A stretch of DNA of 56,321 bases, taken from Opitutaceae bacterium. Lineage in GTDB: Bacteria; Verrucomicrobiota; Verrucomicrobiia; Opitutales; Opitutaceae. Every line of letters starts with the position of its first letter. Position 1 is the first letter of the stretch. The notes under the pieces are model-generated. The model did no database searches. It worked only from the letters and a program-made list of their open reading frames with translations, and was not told the origin of the DNA. A program made the position numbers and the translations under genes. Below, piece after piece: positions 49,512 to 56,321 of the stretch. The stretch lies in assembly GCA_005792355.1 (NCBI GenBank), contig SXSC01000063.1, positions 1 through 56,321 on the forward strand, read 5' to 3'.

Positions 49512-50621
49512 GTGCCCGCCGCGCTCCGTATCCGATCCCTCGATATCTCAGTCCTCGATCTTCCGCTGCACGAACCGTTCGGCATTTCCGGCGGTGCGCA
49601 GGCGGTGGCGAACAACGTCCTCGTCGCGCTCGAACTGGCCGACGGCACGCGCGGCTACGGCGAAGCCGCGCCCCTGCCGCCCTATAACGGCGAGACCCAG
49701 GCCGACGCCCTGGCAACGTTGCGGACGGCGCGCGAGTGGCTGCCCGGACGCGAGACGGGGGACTGGCGGACGCTGGCGGCGGAGTTTCGGGGGCGCGGAG
49801 GGGCCGCCTGCGGTTCCGCGCAATGCGCCTTCGAAGTGGCGTTGCTCGACGCGGTCACCCGCAGCGAGCGCCAGCCCCTCTGGAAATTTTTCGGCGGGGC
49901 CGGGACCGAGTTGGAAACCGACATGACGGTGACCACGGGCTCCGCCGCCCAGGCGGCAGCGGGGGCCCGGGCGATCCGGGCGCGGGGCATTCGCATGATC
50001 AAGGTCAAGGTGGGCGGCAAGGACGGTCCGGCCCACGATCTGGCGCGCATCGCCGCGATTCACGAAGTCGCGCCGGACTCGCCGCTCATCCTCGACGGCA
50101 ATGCCGGGGTTTCCCCGGCGGCCGCGCGCGAGTTGGTGCGCGGGCTCAAGGCCCGGGGCATCGCTCCGGCGCTGCTCGAACAGTGGCTCGGCAAGGACGA
50201 TCTCACGGGCGCCCGCGCGCTCGCCGCCGAGAGCGGCTGGCTGGTGGCCGCAGACGAGTCAGTGACCAGTGCCGCGGATGCACGGCGGGTCGTCGCGGAG
50301 CGGGCCGCCCAGGTGATCAACATCAAGCTGATGAAGGCGGGCGTCGCGGAAGCGCTCGAGATTGCCGCGGTCGCCCGCGCCGCGGGCCTGGCGCTCATGA
50401 TTGGTGGCAACATCGAATCAATGCTCGCGATGACGGCATCGGCCTGTTTCGCGGCGGGACAAGGAGGCTTCACGTTTGCCGATCTCGACACGCCGCTGTT
50501 TCTCGCGAGCAACCCCTTCGACGGCGGTTACGCGCTCGACGGCGGCCGCATCTCCGTCGCGCACCTCACCGCCGGCCACGGCGTCACCCCGCTTCCCGGA
50601 CTCCCCGGCCACGTCATGTAA
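49512..50621 (+). CDS. Dipeptide epimerase (enolase superfamily)
   Basis: A 369-residue enolase-superfamily protein of the L-Ala-D/L-Glu epimerase type. Signatures are LPLHEPFGISGGAQAVANNV at the capping domain, RMIKVKVGG with the KxK catalytic lysine near residues 164-166, LILDGNAG, LLEQWL and VAADESV (three metal acids), and INIKLMKAG with the opposite-face lysine. The GGNIESML motif is frequent in dipeptide epimerases. It epimerises the second residue of short peptides, often from peptidoglycan. The start is GTG 49512. Its stop codon lies inside a palindromic repeat. Located downstream of the amidohydrolase/Nramp operon, it fits a peptide-recycling function. Confidence 0.9.
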   Translation: MPAALRIRSLDISVLDLPLHEPFGISGGAQAVANNVLVALELADGTRGYGEAAPLPPYNGETQADALATLRTAREWLPGRETGDWRTLAAEFRGRGGAACGSAQCAFEVALLDAVTRSERQPLWKFFGGAGTELETDMTVTTGSAAQAAAGARAIRARGIRMIKVKVGGKDGPAHDLARIAAIHEVAPDSPLILDGNAGVSPAAARELVRGLKARGIAPALLEQWLGKDDLTGARALAAESGWLVAADESVTSAADARRVVAERAAQVINIKLMKAGVAEALEIAAVARAAGLALMIGGNIESMLAMTASACFAAGQGGFTFADLDTPLFLASNPFDGGYALDGGRISVAHLTAGHGVTPLPGLPGHVM

Positions 50622-50761
50622 TACGTGACGTGGTTGTTTGGCCCCAGCGAATCTTGTCACGTAATACGTGACCGAAAACTTCAGTTCCGCTGGCGGTCTT
50701 GTCATTCATTAGATGACGAAGGTCTTGGGCACACCGCGAGATTTGTCACGGAATCCGGAAT
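50614..50761. repeat. Array of four spaced 17-nt palindromes (GTCAC family)
   Basis: GTCATGTAATACGTGAC (50614-50630), GTCACGTAATACGTGAC (50656-50672), GTCATTCATTAGATGAC (50701-50717) and a half-decayed GTCACGGAATCCGGAAT (50745-50761). Starts are 42, 45 and 44 bp apart, near four helical turns. Several arm bases change with matching changes in the opposite arm. Spacers are about 25-28 nt and unlike each other apart from a shared TCTT/ATTT just before each repeat. The first overlaps the epimerase stop codon, and the last lies 100 bp upstream of an AbrB/PIN operon. Confidence 0.75.
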
Positions 50762-50860
50762 ATGATGATAAAAGGGGAATTATTGATATAAGTAGGACTA
50801 ATGCAAGAATTCCCTCTTTTGGAGTTTGACGGATAAAATACATCTATTCTCATTATTGCC
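50762..50860 (+). promoter_or_regulatory. AT-rich promoter region of the AbrB/PIN operon
   Basis: This ~100-bp stretch is strikingly AT-rich in a GC-rich chromosome (ATGATGATAAAAGGGGAATT, ATTGATATAAGTAGGACTAA and ATAAAATACATCTATTCTCA). TTGACG at 50826-50831 may be a -35 box; no perfectly spaced -10 is evident (TATTCT at 50845 and CATTAT at 50851 are candidates). Autoregulation by the antitoxin is expected. Confidence 0.4.
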
Positions 50861-51127
50861 ATGAGCACACCCGCCGCCGCCGAAACCGTTTGGTTCACCA
50901 CGAAGGGCCAGGTCGTCATCCCGCGCCAGCTCCGGAAGGAATTTCAGATTGAGGACGGCACGCGCGCCGTGGTGACCTCCACGCCCGAAGGCATTCTGCT
51001 GAAGCCCGTCACCCGTTGGTCGATCGATCGCGGCTTTGGCCTCCTGAAGCGCAAGCCCGGTGGCAAACCGTTCGCCGAGGAATGGGCGGAGCACAAGCGC
51101 GCGGAAAGCGAACTGGAGGACAAGTAA
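50861..51127 (+). CDS. AbrB-family antitoxin (VapB-like)
   Basis: An 88-residue protein with the swapped-hairpin motif TVWFTTKGQVVIPRQLRKEF then DGTRAVVTSTPEGILLKPVT, and an acidic/basic C-terminal tail ending SELEDK. It binds DNA and masks the PIN toxin encoded one base after its stop. Autorepression is likely; the palindrome array upstream is a candidate operator. Confidence 0.9.
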   Translation: MSTPAAAETVWFTTKGQVVIPRQLRKEFQIEDGTRAVVTSTPEGILLKPVTRWSIDRGFGLLKRKPGGKPFAEEWAEHKRAESELEDK

Positions 51128-51128
51128 A

Positions 51129-51530
51129 ATGCCGGCGATCCTCGATTCGTACGCGCTGATCGCCTTTTTTCGCGGGGAAGAGGGAGCGGTGAAGGAACTG
51201 CTCCACAAGGCGGCGGACGCCGACCGCCCGGTGCACATGACCGAAGTGAATTACGCCGAGGTAAAATACACCCTGCTGAAGAAGGACGGCGCGGAAGCCT
51301 GGCGGCAGGCGGCGGACGTCTTGCGCAGCCTGCCGGTTGAATTCCACCCGGTCTTGCGGCCACTCGCAGACTCGGCCGCCGACTTCAAGGTGCGCTTCAA
51401 AATCAGCCTGGCCGATGCATTTGCCGCCGCGCTGGCGAAAGAAATGAAGGCGGAATTGGTCACGGGTGATCCGCAGTTCAAAGCGCTGGAAAAGGAAATC
51501 AAAATCGTTTGGCTCAAAGGCGGGAGATGA
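51129..51530 (+). CDS. PIN-domain ribonuclease toxin (VapC-like)
   Basis: A 133-residue PIN protein: ILDSYALIAFFRGEEG (first Asp), NYAEVKYTLL (Glu), ISLADAFAAALAKEMKAELV (Asp) and TGDPQFKALEK (last Asp). The four acidic positions of an RNase are present. ATG 51129 lies one base after the antitoxin stop. The proteins of this module are unlike the pair at 24665-25320, so they are not a recent duplication. Confidence 0.92.
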   Translation: MPAILDSYALIAFFRGEEGAVKELLHKAADADRPVHMTEVNYAEVKYTLLKKDGAEAWRQAADVLRSLPVEFHPVLRPLADSAADFKVRFKISLADAFAAALAKEMKAELVTGDPQFKALEKEIKIVWLKGGR

Positions 51531-51672
51531 AACCGAAGTCATTCGCAAGTCATGAACTCGTGACGTTGGCCGTTGTCCTGTGTGGCGGCGACGCTACCCG
51601 AGGAAGACGAAGAATCTGTTGATGTGGCGTCGCGCCACCTTTTGCTCGAGAAATCAGCATTCACCCAAGAAC

Positions 51673-52458
51673 ATGACATCACCCCAAACCGCTCTCGTCA
51701 CCGGCGCTTCGCGCGGCATCGGCCGCGGCATCGCCCTCGAACTCGCCCGTGCAGGCTGTCGCGTGGCCATCAATTACGCCGGCAACGCCGAGGCCGCCGC
51801 CGAGGCGCTGGCGCTCGTGCGGGCCGCGGGCGGCGACGGGTTTACGGTGCAGGGCGATGTCGCCGTGGCCGCGGACCGCGAACGGTTGGTGGCGGAAACC
51901 GTCGCGAAGTTTGGCCGCATCGACCTGCTCGTGAACAACGCCGGGGTCGCCCCCAAGGTGCGCGCGGACCTGCTCGACGCGGGCGAGGAGAGTTTCGACC
52001 GCCTTTTCGCCATCAACCTGAAGGGGCCGTTCTTTCTCTCGCAGTTGGTCGCGAAACAGATGCTGCGGCAGGCGGCCGACGCGGAGGGTTTCCGTGGCCG
52101 GCTGGTGAACATCACTTCGATTTCGGCCTACACCGCCTCGATCAGCCGGGGCGACTACTGCATGGTGAAGGCCGGGCTGGCGATGATGACCAAGCTCTTC
52201 GCGGACCGTCTCGCCACCGATGGAATCAACGTCTACGAGATTCGGCCGGGCGTGATCGCCACCGACATGACCGGCGGCGTGAAGGCGAAATACGACAAGC
52301 TGATCGTCGAGGACGAACGCGGCATCTCGCCGATCCGCCGCTGGGGCATTCCCGCGGACATCGGCCGGGCGGTGCGAGCGATCATGGAGGACCGGTTCCC
52401 GTTCTCCACCGGGGCGGTCTTTGACGTGGACGGCGGATTTCACCTGCACCGGCTCTAA
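51673..52458 (+). CDS. SDR family oxidoreductase (3-ketoacyl-ACP-reductase-like)
   Basis: A 261-residue [11 protein letters not shown] at residues 10-17 binds the cofactor, NNAG follows, Ser in [12 protein letters not shown] and Tyr/Lys in [10 protein letters not shown] are catalytic, and [13 protein letters not shown] closes. The family is often annotated FabG-like, yet the isolated position suggests a sugar or other small-molecule reductase. ATG at 51673 chosen; an ATG at 51580 adds a non-homologous stretch. Transcribed alone, 142 bp after the PIN gene. Confidence 0.9.
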   Translation: MTSPQTALVTGASRGIGRGIALELARAGCRVAINYAGNAEAAAEALALVRAAGGDGFTVQGDVAVAADRERLVAETVAKFGRIDLLVNNAGVAPKVRADLLDAGEESFDRLFAINLKGPFFLSQLVAKQMLRQAADAEGFRGRLVNITSISAYTASISRGDYCMVKAGLAMMTKLFADRLATDGINVYEIRPGVIATDMTGGVKAKYDKLIVEDERGISPIRRWGIPADIGRAVRAIMEDRFPFSTGAVFDVDGGFHLHRL

Positions 52459-52500
52459 TATTGCTTCGTTACGTTTCGCGTGAAAAACCCGAAGCCTGAA

Positions 52501-52519
52501 TGTAACGTCTTACGTTACA
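52501..52519. repeat. 19-nt palindrome downstream of the SDR gene
   Basis: TGTAACGTCTTACGTTACA has 8-bp complementary arms around CTT. It resembles the GTCAC palindromes in size and in position downstream of a gene, with different arms. Confidence 0.55.
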
Positions 52520-52937
52520 TGTTCGATGAGAACCCGGCGTCCTTTGGACTGTGACGTAACACCGTAATGCCAACCCGACCGCCACGGCCCACGGTTTGTC
52601 CGTGGTGGCGGCAGCGTGGTCGCCGGTGCGCTCGCCGAAATCTCCACGGGGATCACCACGGTCGTGCTCGCGGCGGACGCGACCCTTCCGGGCGCTGCGT
52701 TTTCTGGAGGAATGGCAACCGGGGCGACGATGCGGCCGTCGCGCTCCCGAGCCCCGCGATCGCGATTGTGGCGATCAACCAGAAAAACGCAGAGGAGATC
52801 GCCGGAGAGTTCATGCGCCGGGCAATTGCCTGAAGATGGCATCCGCTTGCGGGGAGCAGCTTGACGCAGAACAGAGGGCGAACGCGCCGGAGCGCGCCGG
52901 CGCCGCCGTGGTGGCGTGGCCGCCGGATCGGTTCAGC
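52520..52937. other. Gene-free stretch with a possible decayed gene
   Basis: Two plus-strand frames are protein-like: VVAGALAEISTGITTVVLAA near 52618-52680 and SPAIAIVAINQKNAEEIAGE FMRRAIA then stop near 52754-52833. Together they could be a frameshifted gene end; I do not recognise the family. Confidence 0.3.
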
Positions 52938-55900
52938 TCAGAAATCCACCGCAAAGGTCAGCTGCGTCACGCGCGAGTCGATCGTCGCGAGGCGCGAGAT
53001 GGCGCCGGTCGTGAGCGCGCCGACGGGGATCGGGTCGTTTTCGTTGAGGGCGTTGCGGATATTGAGCTGCACGCGGTAGTTGAAATGGCCGAAGGCCTTC
53101 AGCTTGCCGCGATACGCCGCGAGCAGATCGAGGTAGCCCTCGGTCCTGCCGTGATAGGCCTTGTCGAGGTCGAGGAGGACCGTGCCGGTCGAGTTGGTCT
53201 TGGTGCCGTAGCCGATGGTGGGGGCGGAGCGCCAGCGGTAGGCGCCGCCGACGTTGAAGCCCTTGAGGCGGCCTTCGCTGAAGCGGTAATTCACGATCGC
53301 GTTGGCGCGGCCACCGCGGGCGGTGGCGGTGGCGCGGCCGTCGGCGGCGGTCATGAAGGCGAGGGCCTGGCCGACGAGCGAACTATTGTAATATTGTTCG
53401 AGTGTCTGGCCGGTGGGCGCAGTGGCACTGTAAGGCGCGGTTTTCCACGTCACGGGCTGGCCGGCGGTGTCGCGTTCGCCGTTTTTGGCGACGACGCCGG
53501 TCCAGACGGGGAGGCGGGCATCGCGCCACGCGTACCACGGGCCGCCGATGTTGGACTCGACGGCCTCGGACTTGGCACCGTTGAGGCGGATGTTCCAGGC
53601 GCGCGTCGGGGAGAAATTCAGCTCGGCCTCGTAGCCGTCGGAGGTGAAGTCCGACATGATGAAATAATTCGGCCGGCCGGCGGTGCGGAAGCCGCGTTTG
53701 TTGCCGTCGTTCACATTGATGGTGGGCGCGGCGGGATCGAGGGCGAGGACGCGCTGCTCGAGGTTGAAAAAGATGTCGCGGTAGATGTTGATCGAATTCG
53801 AGGCGCGCTGGGGGCCGAGGGAGTTTTCGTATTTGTTGAGGCGGAGGGTGAGGCGGTCGCCGAAGAGATCGAGGCGGATGCCGTAGTCGCGGCCGTCGCC
53901 GCCGGCACCGGGGATGTCGTTGCCGAAGGGATCGTAGCGGCCGATGTTGAGATCAAAGGTCGTGGACTTGTTGTAGAACGCGGAAATCCATTTGAACGGC
54001 CGCGCGACGACGCCGACGTTCCGGTTGATGCCGGTCTGGGTGGGGCCGTAGGCGGCGTAGCGCGCATCCCAGAGGAGGGGGAAGAGACCGGAGAAATCCT
54101 GCCGGGTGGAGTCCGCGTCGAGGTTGGCGGATTTGGCGGTGTCCTTGCGATAGCCATACGTGAGGACGAGGCGATCGCGGCGCTCGCGGTCGGGGAGGAA
54201 GAAGCCCTGCCACGCGAAGATCTGCGCGACGGATTTGTTCAAACTGCCACTCGCGACCTGGCCGGAGCCGAGGCGTTTGCCGTCGGTGGCGCGGAGCGGG
54301 GTGTCGTAGAGGTAAAGGGTATAGGGGCGGCCATTGGCGTCGTTGAGCGACACGTCGCCCGTCATGGAGATGGCGGTCTGCGTGGGCTCGTAGGGGTTGG
54401 CAAAGTAGTGGCGGAATTGCGGCTGGCGCGTGCCGTGGTTCGCCCAGCCGGAGACGGTTTTGGGCTGCAACGTGAGGCCGGGGAAGACGGGGTCGTCGAG
54501 GATGCGGCGGTCGAATGATTGTTGCGAGAGGTCGTTGGATTTCGAGCCGGTGCAGAGGCCGGAGAGCCGATGGCGGCCGAGGTATTTCTTCCAGCCCGCG
54601 GCGTTCGCGCCGCCGAGTTTGCGCGCGAGGTTCAGCTCGTAAGAGAGCGTGGCGCGCCAGTCGTCGCGATCGTGAAGCTCGATCGTATTGCCGGCGGAGC
54701 CCTGGTAGTAGAGCTGGCCGACGTTGGGGTTCGGGGTGGTGGTGCCGGGGATGAAGCGATTGGCGTCGACGTTGAGGTTGAAGTCGCTGCTGCCCGACGT
54801 GGCGCCACCACTGAGCTTGTGGTTGATCGCGTTCTCCCGGTTGACCGCGACTTCGAGGAACAGCGTGTCGACGATTTTTTGCTCGAGGATGACGGTCTTG
54901 GTGGTGCCGCCGAGCTGACTGGTGCGGGCGTGGCCGACGATGTTCACGTCGAACGGAAAAATCTTCGGATCGAGCACGGTGAAGCCGCCGCCGGCGTCGA
55001 ACGTCTGGTCCACCCCCGGCAGCGTGCCGGGGCTGCGCACGGTGACGGACTGGTTCCAACTCCGCGTGGGGACCGAGCCGCCCTGGATGACGACCGGCGA
55101 ATTGCCGCCCTGCGCGAAGATGCGGTTGGTGCCGATGCCGGTGAGGCTGGAGTTGTCGTAGATCGGCCGGGCGGTCGTGTAGCCGCTGCCGGCGACTTTG
55201 TCGGCAATGAGCCATGGGCTGAACTGGTCGCTGGGGACGATGCGGCCGGCGCGGTTCCAGTTGCGCGCGTCCTTTTCATATTGGAGCACGAGGGTGGTCG
55301 GCTTGAAGGGCTTGAACGTGAGTGCGCCGTAGAGCCGTTCGTCGCGGTCGAGGTTCGGCGTCTTTTCGGTGTATTCGCGTTTCGACAGGCCCATCAGACG
55401 AAGGGCGAGCGTTTGCGGAACGAGGACGGTATTGGCGTCGAAGGTGGCACGCTTGGAATTCTCCGAGTCGTACGTGAGTTCGAAGCCGTAGCGATTGCGC
55501 AGGAGGGCGCGCGCGGGCGAGGCGTCGAGGATGCCGGCGGGACTACCGAGACCAAAGAGGATGGCGTTGGGGCCACTGGCCACAGTGGCACGCTCGAGGT
55601 TGAAGTTGTCGGTGGGGTTGGAAATTTTGAAAAAATTTCGCGTGAGCGTGCCGGAGCCGATCCCGCGCACGCGGCCACCCGCACCCGGGTCGGAGACTTG
55701 GCCGCCGGCGGTGGCGGGGACGTAATCGGAGGCGTTCTCGACGTTGGCGGTGTAGATGAGGGCCTGGTCGAGGGACGTGAGGCCGAGGTCCTGCATGAAA
55801 TCCTTGGTGAGCGTCTCGATTTGGTTCGGCACATCTTTGAAATCGGTGCGCAGGCGGCTGCCGGCGAGAGTTTCGGTGGCGACCCAGCCGGTCTCGGACG

Positions 55901-56075
55901 ACGACGAGATGACGAAGGGTGACAGCTCGACGACGGTTTCGTCCGCGGCGGCGGAGCGCACGGCGGCTGGCGCGGTCGCGGGCGCCGGAAGGGATTGGGC
56001 GGAGAGGGAGGCGATCCAGGCTGGTGCGACGAGGCATGCGGTGGAATAGCAGCGGAGCCGGGCAATGGATCTCAT
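52938..56075 (-). CDS. TonB-dependent receptor (Opitutaceae type)
   Basis: A 1045-residue outer-membrane receptor. Signal peptide (CLVAPAWIASLSAQS), then the opening VVELSPFVISSSSETGWVAT, followed by ETLAGSRLRTDFKDVPNQIE, typical of Opitutaceae receptors and likely containing the TonB box. The plug shows FMQDLGLTSLDQALIYTANV, NFNLERATVASGPNAILFGL and SPAGILD, and the barrel ends RVTQLTFAVDF with terminal Phe. Unlike the receptor at 25598 it lacks the carboxypeptidase-regulatory domain. It would import an unknown nutrient with TonB energy. ATG 56075 is followed by a short basic N-region. Confidence 0.93.
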   Translation of the reverse strand: MRSIARLRCYSTACLVAPAWIASLSAQSLPAPATAPAAVRSAAADETVVELSPFVISSSSETGWVATETLAGSRLRTDFKDVPNQIETLTKDFMQDLGLTSLDQALIYTANVENASDYVPATAGGQVSDPGAGGRVRGIGSGTLTRNFFKISNPTDNFNLERATVASGPNAILFGLGSPAGILDASPARALLRNRYGFELTYDSENSKRATFDANTVLVPQTLALRLMGLSKREYTEKTPNLDRDERLYGALTFKPFKPTTLVLQYEKDARNWNRAGRIVPSDQFSPWLIADKVAGSGYTTARPIYDNSSLTGIGTNRIFAQGGNSPVVIQGGSVPTRSWNQSVTVRSPGTLPGVDQTFDAGGGFTVLDPKIFPFDVNIVGHARTSQLGGTTKTVILEQKIVDTLFLEVAVNRENAINHKLSGGATSGSSDFNLNVDANRFIPGTTTPNPNVGQLYYQGSAGNTIELHDRDDWRATLSYELNLARKLGGANAAGWKKYLGRHRLSGLCTGSKSNDLSQQSFDRRILDDPVFPGLTLQPKTVSGWANHGTRQPQFRHYFANPYEPTQTAISMTGDVSLNDANGRPYTLYLYDTPLRATDGKRLGSGQVASGSLNKSVAQIFAWQGFFLPDRERRDRLVLTYGYRKDTAKSANLDADSTRQDFSGLFPLLWDARYAAYGPTQTGINRNVGVVARPFKWISAFYNKSTTFDLNIGRYDPFGNDIPGAGGDGRDYGIRLDLFGDRLTLRLNKYENSLGPQRASNSINIYRDIFFNLEQRVLALDPAAPTINVNDGNKRGFRTAGRPNYFIMSDFTSDGYEAELNFSPTRAWNIRLNGAKSEAVESNIGGPWYAWRDARLPVWTGVVAKNGERDTAGQPVTWKTAPYSATAPTGQTLEQYYNSSLVGQALAFMTAADGRATATARGGRANAIVNYRFSEGRLKGFNVGGAYRWRSAPTIGYGTKTNSTGTVLLDLDKAYHGRTEGYLDLLAAYRGKLKAFGHFNYRVQLNIRNALNENDPIPVGALTTGAISRLATIDSRVTQLTFAVDF

Positions 56076-56321
56076 GGGAAAGAGTGGAAACGGCAGGATG
56101 GCAGACGCGGGGGAGGAGCGTGCATGCGGGGAGGCTGGGGCGATTTACACCTATGGTGGCGGCAGGGTGCCGGCGCAATCTTTTCGGGCTCCAGGGCACA
56201 ATTCGTGGGTGAAACGAGTGTATAAGTCGAAAGCGTGAGAGAATTCAAGGCAGCTGGGAAAGGGGCGGGTTGGGCAACTATCGCACCCACGTCCTCGCTC
56301 GCTCGGGGGCGGCCGGCGTGC
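56076..56321. other. Upstream region of the TonB receptor
   Basis: 246 bp to the window edge, no supported gene. AT-richer words around 56190-56240 could belong to the receptor's promoter. Confidence 0.35.

Noticed and set aside
50614-50761. CRISPR array
   Set aside because: Palindromes are only 17 nt, differ between copies, number four, and no cas genes are nearby. Covarying arms point to hairpins or operators.
24665-51530. The two AbrB/PIN modules as a duplicated pair
   Set aside because: The proteins differ in length and share only family motifs, and their upstream regions are unrelated; they look independently acquired.

Overview
The window is a high-GC bacterial chromosome segment whose gene set is typical of the phylum Verrucomicrobiota, most likely an Opitutaceae-like member. 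The signs are two roughly 1045-residue TonB-dependent receptors in the Opitutus style, PVC-type cytochrome/dehydrogenase fusions, a DUF1552 plus DUF1587/DUF1592 pair, several Gfo/Idh/MocA oxidoreductases with twin-arginine leaders, a one-gene sulfatase, an autotransporter esterase, and many envelope proteins with signal peptides. No rRNA, tRNA or CRISPR array was recognised. The taxonomic placement is inferred from gene content, not from a marker gene.

Layout. 0.1-0.65 kb: decayed type I methylase (hsdM). 0.9-3.0 kb: ceramidase-like hydrolase and SDR, minus strand. 3.3-4.5 kb: ApbE-type flavin transferase. 4.5-6.0 kb: gene-poor, with a cluster of repeats, a broken Gfo/Idh/MocA fragment, a terminator and a REP-like element. 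6.0-10.1 kb: DUF1552 and DUF1592-type cytochrome pair. 10.3-13.1 kb: VOC protein, PQQ-type propeller, GNAT. 13.3-14.3 kb: large hairpin, DUF1080 scrap, internally deleted oxidoreductase. 14.5-17.3 kb: DJ-1/PfpI and autotransporter lipase. 17.3-17.7 kb: a miniature transposable element with perfect terminal inverted repeats and a 9-bp target duplication. 18.0-20.8 kb: fucose-isomerase-like enzyme divergent from an AraC regulator. 21.2-22.6 kb: frameshifted NYN protein and helicase scrap. 23-25.3 kb: FG-GAP protein and an AbrB/PIN toxin-antitoxin pair. 25.6-35.3 kb: TonB receptor, sulfatase, and a giant SGNH/dehydrogenase/HEAT/cytochrome fusion. 35.5-37.6 kb: YchJ, DUF4160 scrap plus DUF2442, protease scrap, MNT/HEPN pair. 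37.8-41.4 kb: Gfo/Idh/MocA oxidoreductase and acetyl-xylan-esterase-like hydrolase. 41.5-50.6 kb: plus-strand cluster of clan AA aspartyl protease, two secreted YtcJ-type amidohydrolases, an NAD-dependent DNA ligase that begins with a signal peptide, an Nramp-like transporter and a dipeptide epimerase. 50.6-56 kb: array of covarying palindromes, second AbrB/PIN pair, SDR, second TonB receptor.

Working together, the envelope genes look like pieces of a polysaccharide and peptide scavenging lifestyle: outer-membrane uptake, sulfatase and esterase trimming, periplasmic oxidoreductases and cytochromes, then cytoplasmic isomerases and epimerases. Between them lie decayed defence genes and at least four families of short dispersed palindromic repeats. 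Two repeat copies sit directly against the signal-peptide codons of envelope genes.

The most unusual items are the exported-looking LigA paralogue at 43980-45986, the miniature transposon at 17346-17733, and the phased palindrome array at 50614-50761 whose arms covary.
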